From Climacium dendroides (taxonomy: Eukaryota > Streptophyta > Bryopsida > Hypnales > Climaciaceae), in assembly GCA_950106755.1 (NCBI GenBank), contig CATNNA010000001.1, positions 1,984,001-2,048,000 on the forward strand: DNA of 64,000 nt, read 5' to 3'. This document shows positions 49,870-63,958 of the stretch, one piece after another. How positions within the stretch are numbered: position 1 is the first letter of the stretch; every line of letters begins with the position of its first letter. The translations under genes and the position numbers were made by a program. The notes under the pieces are model-generated. The model saw only the letters and a list, made by a program, of their open reading frames with translations, was not told the origin of the DNA and did no database searches.

Positions 49870-50663
49870 TTAGGATTCATGGAAAAACTTAATTTTAAGA
49901 CAACCCTATTGCTTACCTACACTATCTTCTTCATGTGAAATGGATTTCAAAACAAATACTGTAAAAATCATGTTGTATTTAATAGAACCCAAACCTATAA
50001 ATTTATATGGGTTTGACGTGCAAGCATGCCCAAAAACGTAACACACAAGTTGCAAATGTTCAAAATACTTAGGATTCATGGAAAAACTTAATTTTAAGAC
50101 AACCCGATTGCTTTCCTACACTATCACCTTCATGTGAAATGGATTTCAAAACAAATACTGTAAAAATCATGTTGTATTTAATAGAACCCAAACCAATAAA
50201 TTTATATGGGTTTGACGTGCAAGCATGCCCAAAAACGTAACACATAAATTGCAAATGTTCAAAATACTTAGGATTCATGGAAAAACTTAATTTTAAGACA
50301 ACCCTATTGCTTTCCTACACTATCTTCTTCATGTGAAATGGATTTCAAAACAAATACTGTAAAAATCATGCTGTATTTAATAGAACCCAAACCAATAAAT
50401 TATATGGCTTTGACGTGCAAGCATGTCCAAAAACGTAACACACAAGTTGCAAATGTTCAAAATAATTAGGATTCATGGAAAAACTTAATTTTAAGACAAC
50501 CCTATTGCTTTCCTACACTCTCTACTTCATTTGAAATGGATTTCAAAACAAATACTGTAATAATCATGCTGTATTTAATAGAACCCAAACGAATAAATTA
50601 TTTTTGTTTGACGTGCAAGCATGACCAAAAACGTAACACACAAGTTGCAAATGTTCAAAATAA
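49870..50663. repeat. 4-monomer repeat, copy 2 (794 bp)
   Basis: Same four types, offset exactly 794 bp. The fourth monomer differs, with CTCTCTACTTC and GACCAAAAACG, and is followed by a TTCATGGACAAAC start. Confidence 0.88.
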
Positions 50664-51855
50664 TTAGGATTCATGGACAAACTTAATTTTAAGACAACCC
50701 TATTGCTTTCCTACACTCTCTTCTTCATTTGAAATGGATTTCAAAACAAATACTGTAAAAATCATGCTGTATTTAATAGAACCCAAACCAATAAATTATA
50801 TGGGTTTGACGTGCAAGCATGTCCAAAATCGTAACACACAAGTTGCAAATGTTCAAAATAATTAGGATTCATGGAAAAACTTAATTTTAAGACAACCCTA
50901 TTGCTTACCTACACTCTCTTCTTCATGTGAAATGGATTTCAAAACAAATACTGTAAAAATCATGCTGTATTTAATAGAACCCACACCAATAAATTATATG
51001 GGTTTGACGTGCAAGCATGCCCAAAATCGTAACACAGAAGTTGCAAATGTTGAAAATACTTAGGATTCATGGAAAAACTTAATTTTAAGACAACCCGATT
51101 GCTTTCCTACACTATCACCTTCATGTGAAATGGATTTCAAAACAAATACTGTAAAAATCATGCTGTATTTAATAGAACCTAAACCTATAAATTTATATGG
51201 GTTTGACGTGCAAGCATGCCCAAAAACGTAACACACAAGTTGCAAATGTTCAAAATAATTAGGATTCATGGAAAAACTTAATTTTAAGACAACCCTATTG
51301 CTTTCCTACACTCTCTTCTTCATGTGAAATGGATTTCAAAACAAATACTGTAAAAATCATGTTGTATTTAATAGAACCCAAACCTATAAATTTATATGGG
51401 TTTGACGTGCAAGCATGCCCAAAAACGTAACACACAAGTTGCAAATGTTCAAAATACTTAGGATTCATGGAAAAACTTAATTTTAAGACAACCCTATTGC
51501 TTTCCTACACTATCACCTTCATGTGAAATGGATTTCAAAACAAATACTGTAAAAATCATGTTGTATTTAATAGAACCCAAACCAATAAATTTATATGGGT
51601 TTGACGTGCAAGCATGCCCAAAAACGTAACACATAAATTGCAAATGTTCAAAATACTTAGGATTCATGGAAAAACTTAATTTTAAGACAACCCGATTGCT
51701 TTCCTACACTATCACCTTCATGTGAAATGGATTTCAAAACAAATACTGTAAAAATCATGTTGTATTTAATAGAACCCAAACCAATAAATTTATATGGGTT
51801 TGACGTGCAAGCATGCCCAAAAACGTAACACACAAGTTGCAAATGTTCAAAATAA
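50664..51855. repeat. Mixed satellite monomers
   Basis: Six monomers, three or more of them 199 bp with AAATTTATATGG. They include GGACAAAC, TTGCTTACC with CCCACACC, and AGAACCTAAACCTATAAATT types that reappear in the 15-monomer HOR to the right. No gene is seen. Confidence 0.85.
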
Positions 51856-54829
51856 TTAGGATTCATGGAAAAACTTAATTTTAAGACAACCCTATTGCTT
51901 TCCTACACTCTCTACTTCATTTGAAATGGATTTCAAAACAAATACTGTAATAATCATGCTGTATTTAATAGAACCCAAACGAATAAATTATTTTTGTTTG
52001 ACGTGCAAGCATGACCAAAAACGTAACACACAAGTTGCAAATGTTCAAAATAATTAGGATTCATGGACAAACTTAATTTTAAGACAACCCTATTGCTTTC
52101 CTACACTCTCTTCTTCATTTGAAATGGATTTCAAAACAAATACTGTAAAAATCATGCTGTATTTAATAGAACCCAAACCAATAAATTATATGGGTTTGAC
52201 GTGCAAGCATGTCCAAAATCGTAACACACAAGTTGCAAATGTTCAAAATAATTAGGATTCATGGACAAACTTAATTTTAAGACAACCCTATTGCTTTCCT
52301 ACAATATCTTCTTCATTTGAAATGGATTTCAAAACAAATACTGTAAAAATCATGCTGTATTTAATAGAACCCAAACCGATAAATTATATGGGTTTGACGT
52401 GCAAGCATGCCCAAAATCGTAACACAGAAGTTGCAAATGTTCAAAATAATTAGGATTCATGGAAAAACTTAATTTTAAGACAACCCTATTGCTTACCTAC
52501 ACTCTCTTCTTCATGTGAAATGGATTTCAAAACAAATACTGTAAAAATCATGCTGTATTTAATAGAACCCACACCAATAAATTATATGGGTTTGACGTGC
52601 AAGCATGCCCAAAATCGTAACACAGAAGTTGCAAATGTTGAAAATAATTAGGATTCATGGAAAAACTTAATTTTAAGACAACCCTATTGCTTTCCTACAC
52701 TCTCTTCTTTATTTGAAATGGATTTCAAAACAAATACTGTAAAAATCATGCTGTATTCAATAGAATCCAAACCAATAAATTATATATGTTTGACTTGCAA
52801 GCATATCCAAAAACGTAACACACAAGTTGCAAATGTTCAAAATAATTAGGATTCATGGGAAAACTTAATTTTAAGACAACCCTATTGCTTACCTACACTC
52901 TCTTCTTCATTTGAAATGGATTTCAAAACAAATACTGTAAAAATCATGCTGTATTTAATAGAACCTAAACCTATAAATTTATATGGGTTTGACGTGCAAG
53001 CATGCCCAAAAACGTAACACACAAGTTGCAAATGTTCAAAATAATTAGGATTCATGGAAAAACTTAATTTTAAGACAACCCTATTGCTTTCCTACACTCT
53101 CTTCTTCATTTGAAATGGATTTCAAAACAAATACTGTAAAAATCATGCTGTATTTAATAGAACCCAAACGAATAAATTATTTTTGTTTGACGTGCAAGCA
53201 TGCCCAAAAACGTAACACACAAGTTGCAAATGTTCAAAATAATTAGGATTCATGGAAAAACTTAATTTTAAGACAACCCTATTGCTTTCCTACACTCTCT
53301 ACTTCATTTGAAATGGATTTCAAAACAAATACTGTAATAATCATGCTGTATTTAATAGAACCCAAACGAATAAATTATTTTTGTTTGACGTGCAAGCATG
53401 CCCAAAAACGTAACACACAAGTTGCAAATGTTCAAAATAATTAGGATTCATGGAAAAACTTAATTTTAAGACAACCCGATTGCTTACCTACACTATCTTC
53501 TTCATGTGAAATGGATTTCAAAACAAATACTGTAAAAATCATGCTGTATTTAATAGAACCCAAACCAATAAATTATATTTGTTTGACGTGCAAGCATGCC
53601 CAAAAACGTAACACACAAGTTGCAAATGTTCAAAATAATTAGGATTCATGGAAAAACTTAATTTTAAGACAACCCTATTGCTTTCCTACACTATCTTCTT
53701 CATGTGAAATGGATTTCAAAACAAATACTGTAAAAATCATGTTGTATTTAATAGAACCCAAACCTATAAATTTATATGGGTTTGACGTGCAAGCATGCCC
53801 AAAAACGTAACACACAAGTTGCAAATGTTCAAAATACTTAGGATTCATGGAAAAACTTAATTTTAAGACAACCCGATTGCTTTCCTACACTATCACCTTC
53901 ATGTGAAATGGATTTCAAAACAAATACTGTAAAAATCATGTTGTATTTAATAGAACCCAAACCAATAAATTTATATGGGTTTGACGTGCAAGCATGCCCA
54001 AAAACGTAACACATAAATTGCAAATGTTCAAAATACTTAGGATTCATGGAAAAACTTAATTTTAAGACAACCCTATTGCTTTCCTACACTATCTTCTTCA
54101 TGTGAAATGGATTTCAAAACAAATACTGTAAAAATCATGCTGTATTTAATAGAACCTAAACCTATAAATTTATATGGGTTTGACGTGCAAGCATGCCCAA
54201 AAACGTAACACACAAGTTGCAAATGTTCAAAATAATTAGGATTCATGGAAAAACTTAATTTTAAGACAACCCTATTGCTTTCCTACACTCTCTTCTTCAT
54301 TTGAAATGGATTTCAAAACAAATACTGTAAAAATCATGCTGTATTTAATAGAACCCAAACGAATAAATTATTTTTGTTTGACGTGCAAGCATGCCCAAAA
54401 ACGTAACACACAAGTTGCAAATGTTCAAAATAATTAGGATTCATGGAAAAACTTAATTTTAAGACAACCCTATTGCTTTCCTACACTCTCTACTTCATTT
54501 GAAATGGATTTCAAAACAAATACTGTAATAATCATGCTGTATTTAATAGAACCCAAACGAATAAATTATTTTTGTTTGACGTGCAAGCATGCCCAAAAAC
54601 GTAACACACAAGTTGCAAATGTTCAAAATACTTAAGATTCATGGAAAAACTTAATTTTAAGACAACCCTATTGCTTTCCTACACTATCTTCTTCATGTGA
54701 AATGGATTTCAAAACAAATACTGTAAAAATCATGCTGTATTTAATAGAACCCAAACCAATAAATTATATTTGTTTGACGTGCAAGCATGCCCAAAAACGT
54801 AACACACAAGTTGCAAATGTTCAAAATAA
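51856..54829. repeat. 15-monomer HOR, copy 1 (2,974 bp)
   Basis: Begins with a CTCTCTACTTC monomer having CTGTAATAATC and AACGAATAAATT. Later markers are two GGACAAAC starts, TACAATATCTTC, CCCACACC with GTTGAAAAT, CATATCCAAAAACG with GGGAAAAC, AGAACCTAAACCTATAAATT, and a TATCACC 199-bp copy at 53,838. The whole series recurs at +2,974 bp. Four of the fifteen monomers are 199 bp. Confidence 0.9.
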
Positions 54830-57803
54830 TTAGGATTCATGGAAAAACTTAATTTTAAGACAACCCTATTGCTTTCCTACACTCTCTACTTCATTTGAAA
54901 TGGATTTCAAAACAAATACTGTAATAATCATGCTGTATTTAATAGAACCCAAACGAATAAATTATTTTTGTTTGACGTGCAAGCATGCCCAAAAACGTAA
55001 CACACAAGTTGCAAATGTTCAAAATAATTAGGATTCATGGACAAACTTAATTTTAAGACAACCCTATTGCTTTCCTACACTCTCTTCTTCATTTGAAATG
55101 GATTTCAAAACAAATACTGTAAAAATCATGCTGTATTTAATAGAACCCAAACCAATAAATTATATGGGTTTGACGTGCAAGCATGTCCAAAATCGTAACA
55201 CACAAGTTGCAAATGTTCAAAATAATTAGGATTCATGGACAAACTTAATTTTAAGACAACCCTATTGCTTTCCTACAATATCTTCTTCATTTGAAATGGA
55301 TTTCAAAACAAATACTGTAAAAATCATGCTGTATTTAATAGAACCCACACCAATAAATTATATGGGTTTGACGTGCAAGCATGCCCAAAATCGTAACACA
55401 GAAGTTGCAAATGTTGAAAATAATTAGGATTCATGGAAAAACTTAATTTTAAGACAACCCTATTGCTTTCCTACACTATCTTCTTCATGTGAAATGGATT
55501 TCAAAACAAATACTGTAAAAATCATGCTGTATTTAATAGAACCCACACCAATAAATTATATGGGTTTGACGTGCAAGCATGCCCAAAATCGTAACACAGA
55601 AGTTGCAAATGTTGAAAATAATTAGGATTCATGGAAAAACTTAATTTTAAGACAACCCTATTGCTTTCCTACACTATCTTCTTCATGTGAAATGGATTTC
55701 AAAACAAATACTGTAAAAATCATGCTGTATTCAATAGAATCCAAACCAATAAATTATATATGTTTGACGTGCAAGCATATCCAAAAACGTAACACACAAG
55801 TTGCAAATGTTCAAAATAATTAGGATTCATGGGAAAACTTAATTTTAAGACAACCCTATTGCTTTCCTACACTCTCTTCTTCATTTGAAATGGATTTCAA
55901 AACAAATACTGTAAAAATCATGCTGTATTTAATAGAACCTAAACCTATAAATTTATATGGGTTTGACGTGCAAGCATGCCCAAAAACGTAACACACAAGT
56001 TGCAAATGTTCAAAATAATTAGGATTCATGGAAAAACTTAATTTTAAGACAACCCTATTGCTTTCCTACACTCTCTTCTTCATTTGAAATGGATTTCAAA
56101 ACAAATACTGTAAAAATCATGCTGTATTTAATAGAACCCAAACGAATAAATTATTTTTGTTTGACGTGCAAGCATGCCCAAAAACGTAACACACAAGTTG
56201 CAAATGTTCAAAATAATTAGGATTCATGGAAAAACTTAATTTTAAGACAACCCTATTGCTTTCCTACACTCTCTACTTCATTTGAAATGGATTTCAAAAC
56301 AAATACTGTAATAATCATGCTGTATTTAATAGAACCCAAACGAATAAATTATTTTTGTTTGACGTGCAAGCATGCCCAAAAACGTAACACACAAGTTGCA
56401 AATGTTCAAAATAATTAGGATTCATGGAAAAACTTAATTTTAAGACAACCCTATTGCTTACCTACACTATCTTCTTCATGTGAAATGGATTTCAAAACAA
56501 ATACTGTAAAAATCATGCTGTATTTAATAGAACCCAAACCAATAAATTATATTTGTTTGACGTGCAAGCATGCCCAAAAACGTAACACACAAGTTGCAAA
56601 TGTTCAAAATAATTAGGATTCATGGAAAAACTTAATTTTAAGACAACCCTATTGCTTTCCTACACTATCTTCTTCATGTGAAATGGATTTCAAAACAAAT
56701 ACTGTAAAAATCATGTTGTATTTAATAGAACCCAAACCTATAAATTTATATGGGTTTGACGTGCAAGCATGCCCAAAAACGTAACACACAAGTTGCAAAT
56801 GTTCAAAATACTTAGGATTCATGGAAAAACTTAATTTTAAGACAACCCGATTGCTTTCCTACACTATCACCTTCATGTGAAATGGATTTCAAAACAAATA
56901 CTGTAAAAATCATGTTGTATTTAATAGAACCCAAACCAATAAATTTATATGGGTTTGACGTGCAAGCATGCCCAAAAACGTAACACATAAATTGCAAATG
57001 TTCAAAATACTTAGGATTCATGGAAAAACTTAATTTTAAGACAACCCTATTGCTTTCCTACACTATCTTCTTCATGTGAAATGGATTTCAAAACAAATAC
57101 TGTAAAAATCATGCTGTATTTAATAGAACCTAAACCTATAAATTTATATGGGTTTGACGTGCAAGCATGCCCAAAAACGTAACACACAAGTTGCAAATGT
57201 TCAAAATACTTAGGATTCATGGAAAAACTTAATTTTAAGACAACCCTATTGCTTTCCTACACTCTCTTCTTCATTTGAAATGGATTTCAAAACAAATACT
57301 GTAAAAATCATGCTGTATTTAATAGAACCCAAACGAATAAATTATTTTTGTTTGACGTGCAAGCATGCCCAAAAACGTAACACACAAGTTGCAAATGTTC
57401 AAAATAATTAGGATTCATGGAAAAACTTAATTTTAAGACAACCCTATTGCTTTCCTACACTCTCTACTTCATTTGAAATGGATTTCAAAACAAATACTGT
57501 AATAATCATGCTGTATTTAATAGAACCCAAACGAATAAATTATTTTTGTTTGACGTGCAAGCATGCCCAAAAACGTAACACACAAGTTGCAAATGTTCAA
57601 AATAATTAGGATTCATGGAAAAACTTAATTTTAAGACAACCCTATTGCTTTCCTACACTCTCTTCTTCATGTGAAATGGATTTCAAAACAAATACTGTAA
57701 AAATCATGCTGTATTTAATAGAACCCAAACCAATAAATTATATTTGTTTGACGTGCAAGCATGCCCAAAAACGTAACACACAAGTTGCAAATGTTCAAAA
57801 TAA
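54830..57803. repeat. 15-monomer HOR, copy 2 (2,974 bp)
   Basis: Identical length and order to the preceding unit. Small differences include CCCAAAAACG for GACCAAAAACG in the first monomer, GACGTGCAAGCATATCC for GACTTGCAAGCATATCC, and CCCTATTGCTTACC for CCCGATTGCTTACC. Confidence 0.9.
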
Positions 57804-59590
57804 TTAGGATTCATGGAAAAACTTAATTTTAAGACAACCCGATTGCTTTCCTACACTATCTTCTTCATGTGAAATGGATTTCAAAACAAATACTGTAAAA
57901 ATCATGTTGTATTTAATAGAACCCAAACCTATAAATTTATATGGGTTTGACGTGCAAGCATGCCCAAAAACGTAACACACAAGTTGCAAATGTTCAAAAT
58001 ACTTAGGATTCATGGAAAAACTTAATTTTAAGACAACCCGATTGCTTTCCTACACTATCACCTTCATGTGAAATGGATTTCAAAACAAATACTGTAAAAA
58101 TCATGTTGTATTTAATAGAACCCAAACCAATAAATTTATATGGGTTTGACGTGCAAGCATGCCCAAAAACGTAACACATAAATTGCAAATGTTCAAAATA
58201 CTTAGGATTCATGGAAAAACTTAATTTTAAGACAACCCTATTGCTTTCCTACACTATCTTCTTCATGTGAAATGGATTTCAAAACAAATACTGTAAAAAT
58301 CATGCTGTATTTAATAGAACCCAAACCAATAAATTATATGGGTTTGACGTGCAAGCATGTCCAAAAACGTAACACACAAGTTGCAAATGTTCAAAATAAT
58401 TAGGATTCATGGGAAAACTTAATTTTAAGACAACCCTATTGCTTTCCTACACTCTCTTCTTCATTTGAAATGGATTTCAAAACAAATACTGTAAAAATCA
58501 TGCTGTATTTAATAGAACCTAAACCTATAAATTTATATGGGTTTGACGTGCAAGCATGCCCAAAAACGTAACACACAAGTTGCAAATGTTCAAAATAATT
58601 AGGATTCATGGAAAAACTTAATTTTAAGACAACCCTATTGCTTTCCTACACTCTCTTCTTCATTTGAAATGGATTTCAAAACAAATACTGTAAAAATCAT
58701 GCTGTATTTAATAGAACCCAAACCTATAAATTTATATGGGTTTGACGTGCAAGCATGCCCAAAAACGTAACACACAAGTTGCAAATGTTCAAAATAATTA
58801 GGATTCATGGAAAAACTTAATTTTAAGACAACCCTATTGCTTTCGTACACTCTCTTCTTTATTTGAAATGGATTTCAAAACAAATACTGTAGAAATCATG
58901 TTGTATTTAAGAGAACCCAAACTAATAAATTATATTTGTTTGACGTGCAAGCATGCCCAAAAACGTAACACACAAGTTGCAAATGTTCAAAATAATTAGG
59001 ATTCATGGAAAAACTTAATTTTAAGACAACCCTATTGCTTTCCTACACTATCTTCTTCATGTGAAATGGATTTCAAAACAAATACTGTAAAAATCATGCT
59101 GTATTTAATAGAACCCAAACCAATAAATTATATTTGTTTGACGTGCAAGCATGCCCAAAAACGTAACACACAAGTTGCAAATGTTCAAAATAATTAGGAT
59201 TCATGGAAAAACTTAATTTTAAGACAACCCTATTGCTTTCCTACACTATCTTCTTCATGTGAAATGGATTTCAAAACAAATACTGTAAAAATCATGCTGT
59301 ATTTAATAGAACCCAAACCAATAAATTATATTTGTTTGACGTGCAAGCATGCCCAAAAACGTAACACACAAGTTGCAAATGTTCAAAATAATTAGGATTC
59401 ATGGAAAAACTTAATTTAAAGACAACCCTATTGCTTTCGTACACTATCTTCTTCATGTGAAATGGATTTCAAAACAAATACTGTAAAAATCATGTTGTAT
59501 TTAATAGAACCCAAACCTATAAATTTATATGGGTTTGACGTGCAAGCATGCCCAAAAACGTAACACACAAGTTGCAAATGTTCAAAATAC
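57804..59590. repeat. 9-monomer right-side HOR, copy 1 (1,787 bp)
   Basis: Nine monomers, five of them 199 bp. The first two are TATCTTC or TATCACC copies starting CCCGATTGC. The third ends before a GGGAAAAC start. Two have ACCTATAAATTTATA, one has TTTCGTACACTC with CTGTAGAAATC and AACTAATAAATT, two are TATCTTC/TATTTG copies, and the last has TTTAAAGAC with TTTCGTACAC. The unit is unrelated in order to the left 9-monomer HOR. Confidence 0.92.
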
Positions 59591-61377
59591 TTAGGATTCA
59601 TGGAAAAACTTAATTTTAAGACAACCCGATTGCTTTCCTACACTATCACCTTCATGTGAAATGGATTTCAAAACAAATACTGTAAAAATCATGTTGTATT
59701 TAATAGAACCCAAACCTATAAATTTATATGGGTTTGACGTGCAAGCATGCCCAAAAACGTAACACACAAGTTGCAAATGTTCAAAATACTTAGGATTCAT
59801 GGAAAAACTTAATTTTAAGACAACCCGATTGCTTTCCTACACTATCACCTTCATGTGAAATGGATTTCAAAACAAATACTGTAAAAATCATGTTGTATTT
59901 AATAGAACCCAAACCAATAAATTTATATGGGTTTGACGTGCAAGCATGCCCAAAAACGTAACACATAAATTGCAAATGTTCAAAATACTTAGGATTCATG
60001 GAAAAACTTAATTTTAAGACAACCCTATTGCTTTCCTACACTATCTTCTTCATGTGAAATGGATTTCAAAACAAATACTGTAAAAATCATGCTGTATTTA
60101 ATAGAACCCAAACCAATAAATTATATGGGTTTGACGTGCAAGCATGTCCAAAAACGTAACACACAAGTTGCAAATGTTCAAAATAATTAGGATTCATGGG
60201 AAAACTTAATTTTAAGACAACCCTATTGCTTTCCTACACTCTCTTCTTCATTTGAAATGGATTTCAAAACAAATACTGTAAAAATCATGCTGTATTTAAT
60301 AGAACCTAAACCTATAAATTTATATGGGTTTGACGTGCAAGCATGCCCAAAAACGTAACACACAAGTTGCAAATGTTCAAAATAATTAGGATTCATGGAA
60401 AAACTTAATTTTAAGACAACCCTATTGCTTTCCTACACTCTCTTCTTCATTTGAAATGGATTTCAAAACAAATACTGTAAAAATCATGCTGTATTTAATA
60501 GAACCCAAACCTATAAATTTATATGGGTTTGACGTGCAAGCATGCCCAAAAACGTAACACACAAGTTGCAAATGTTCAAAATAATTAGGATTCATGGAAA
60601 AACTTAATTTTAAGACAACCCTATTGCTTTCGTACACTCTCTTCTTTATTTGAAATGGATTTCAAAACAAATACTGTAGAAATCATGTTGTATTTAAGAG
60701 AACCCAAACTAATAAATTATATTTGTTTGACGTGCAAGCATGCCCAAAAACGTAACACACAAGTTGCAAATGTTCAAAATAATTAGGATTCATGGAAAAA
60801 CTTAATTTTAAGACAACCCTATTGCTTTCCTACACTATCTTCTTCATGTGAAATGGATTTCAAAACAAATACTGTAAAAATCATGCTGTATTTAATAGAA
60901 CCCAAACCAATAAATTATATTTGTTTGACGTGCAAGCATGCCCAAAAACGTAACACACAAGTTGCAAATGTTCAAAATAATTAGGATTCATGGAAAAACT
61001 TAATTTTAAGACAACCCTATTGCTTTCCTACACTATCTTCTTCATGTGAAATGGATTTCAAAACAAATACTGTAAAAATCATGCTGTATTTAATAGAACC
61101 CAAACCAATAAATTATATTTGTTTGACGTGCAAGCATGCCCAAAAACGTAACACACAAGTTGCAAATGTTCAAAATAATTAGGATTCATGGAAAAACTTA
61201 ATTTAAAGACAACCCTATTGCTTTCGTACACTATCTTCTTCATGTGAAATGGATTTCAAAACAAATACTGTAAAAATCATGTTGTATTTAATAGAACCCA
61301 AACCTATAAATTTATATGGGTTTGACGTGCAAGCATGCCCAAAAACGTAACACACAAGTTGCAAATGTTCAAAATAC
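59591..61377. repeat. 9-monomer right-side HOR, copy 2 (1,787 bp)
   Basis: Exact offset of 1,787 bp, including the rare CTGTAGAAATC, AACTAATAAATT, TTTAAAGAC and TTTCGTACAC sites. The first monomer has TATCACCTTC where copy 1 has TATCTTCTTC; otherwise it is nearly indistinguishable by eye. Confidence 0.92.
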
Positions 61378-62567
61378 TTAGGATTCATGGAAAAACTTAA
61401 TTTTAAGACAACCCGATTGCTTTCCTACACTATCACCTTCATGTGAAATGGATTTCAAAACAAATACTGTAAAAATCATGTTGTATTTAATAGAACCCAA
61501 ACCAATAAATTTATATGGGTTTGACGTGCAAGCATGCCCAAAAACGTAACACATAAATTGCAAATGTTCAAAATACTTAGGATTCATGGAAAAACTTAAT
61601 TTTAAGACAACCCTATTGCTTTCCTACACTCTCTTCTTCATTTGAAATGGATTTCAAAACAAATACTGTAAAAATCATGCTGTATTTAATAGAACCCAAA
61701 CGAATAAATTATTTTTGTTTGACGTGCAAGCATGCCCAAAAACGTAACACACAAGTTGCAAATGTTCAAAATAATTAGGATTCATGGAAAAACTTAATTT
61801 TAAGACAACCCTATTGCTTACCTACACTATCTTCTTCATGTGAAATGGATTTCAAAACAAATACTGTAAAAATCATGCTGTATTTAATAGAACCCAAACC
61901 AATAAATTATATTTGTTTGACGTGCAAGCATGCCCAAAAACGTAACACACAAGTTGCAAATGTTCAAAATAATTAGGATTCATGGAAAAACTTAATTTTA
62001 AGACAACCCTTTTTGCTTTCGTACACTCTCTTCTTTATTTGATATGGATTTCAAAACAAATACTGTAGAAATCATGTTGTATTTAAGAGAACCCAAACTA
62101 ATAAATTATATTTGTTTGACGTGCAAGCATGCCCAAAAACGTAACACACAAGTTGCAAATGTTCAAAATACTTAGGATTCATGGAAAAACTTAATTTTAA
62201 GACAACCCTATTGCTTTCCTACACTATCTTCTTCATGTGAAATGGATTTCAAAACAAATACTGTAAAAATCATGCTGTATTTAATAGAACCCAAACCAAT
62301 AAATTATATTTGTTTGACGTGCAAGCATGCCCAAAAACGTAACACACAAGTTGCAAATGTTCAAAATAATTAGGATTCATGGAAAAACTTAATTTTAAGA
62401 CAACCCTATTGCTTTCCTACACTATCTTCTTCATGTGAAATGGATTTCAAAACAAATACTGTAAAAATCATGCTGTATTTAATAGAACCCAAACCAATAA
62501 ATTATATTTGTTTGACGTGCAAGCATGCCCAAAAACGTAACACACAAGTTGCAAATGTTCAAAATAC
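61378..62567. repeat. Mixed satellite monomers, one with a frame-shifting T run
   Basis: Six monomers. One near 61,974-62,172 has CCCTTTTTGCTTTCG (one base longer than usual) and TTTGATATGG, with the CTGTAGAAATC and AACTAATAAATT sites of the flanking 9-monomer HOR. No gene is seen. Confidence 0.85.
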
Positions 62568-63958
62568 TTAGGATTCATGGAAAAACTTAATTTTAAGACA
62601 ACCCTATTGCTTTCCTACACTATCTTCTTCATGTGAAATGGATTTCAAAACAAATACTGTAAAAATCATGTTGTATTTAATAGAACCCAAACCTATAAAT
62701 TTATATGGGTTTGACGTGCAAGCATGCCCAAAAACGTAACACACAAGTTGCAAATGTCCAAAATACTTAGGATTCATGGAAAAACTTAATTTTAAGACAA
62801 CCCGATTGCTTTCCTACACTATCACCTTCATGTGAAATGGATTTCAAAACAAATACTGTAAAAATCATGTTGTATTTAATAGAACCCAAACCAATAAATT
62901 TATATGGGTTTGACGTGCAAGCATGCCCAAAAACGTAACACATAAATTGCAAATGTTCAAAATACTTAGGATTCATGGAAAAACTTAATTTTAAGACAAC
63001 CCTATTGCTTTCCTACACTATCTTCTTCATGTGAAATGGATTTCAAAACAAATACTGTAAAAGTCATGCTGTATTTAATAGAACCCAAACCAATAAATTA
63101 TATGGGTTTGACGTGCAAGCATGTCCAAAAACGTAACACACAAGTTGCAAATGTTCAAAATAATTAGGATTCATGGGAAAACTTAATTTTAAGACAACCC
63201 TATTGCTTTCCTACACTCTCTTCTTCATGTGAAATGGATTTCAAAACAAATACTGTAAAAATCATGCTGTATTTAATAGAACCGAAACCTATAAATTTAT
63301 ATGGGTTTGACGTGCAAGCATGCCCAAAAACGTAACACACAAGTTGCAAATGTTCAAAATACTTAGGATTCATGGAAAAACTTAATTTTAAGACAACCCT
63401 ATTGCTTTCCTACACTCTCTTCTTCATTTGAAATGGATTTCAAAACAAATACTGTAAAAATCATGCTGTATTTAATAGAACCCAAACCTATAAATTTATA
63501 TGGGTTTGACGTGCAAGCATGCCCAAAAACGTAACACACAAGTTGCAAATGTTCAAAATAATTAGGATTCATGGAAAAACTTAATTTTAAGACAACACTA
63601 TTGCTTTCCTACACTCTCTTCTTTATTTGAAATGGATTTCAAAACAAATACTGTAAAAATCATGCTGTATTTAAGAGAACCCAAACCAATAAATTATATT
63701 TGTTTGACGTGCAAGCATGCCCAAAAACGTAACACACAAGTTGCAAATGTTCAAAATAATTAGGATTCATGGAAAAACTTAATTTTAAGACAACCCTATT
63801 GCTTTCCTACACTATCTTCTTCATGTGAAATGGATTTCAAAACAAATACTGTAAAAATCATGTTGTATTTAATAGAACCCAAACCTATAAATTTATATGG
63901 GTTTGACGTGCAAGCATGCCCAAAAACGTAACACACAAGTTGCAAATGTTCAAAATAC
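62568..63958. repeat. 9-monomer right-side HOR, derivative with 7 monomers
   Basis: Follows the order of 57,804-59,590 but lacks the two TATCTTC/TATTTG monomers, and the TTTCGTACAC/CTGTAGAAATC site is replaced by ordinary CTTTCC/CTGTAAAAATC. Length 1,391 bp, i.e. seven monomers with five 199-bp members. The next unit starts at 63,959 and runs off the window. Confidence 0.8.

Noticed and set aside
58635..60637. 71-codon minus-strand frames starting with GTG
   Set aside because: They appear only because TTTCCTAC became TTTCGTAC in two copies of the same HOR monomer, which removed a stop. There is no other support.
18147..62976. Many 69-codon open frames on the minus strand
   Set aside because: They recur once per 199-bp monomer, where the single extra T shifts the frame past the usual stop. 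Their similarity reflects DNA homogenisation, not selection on protein.
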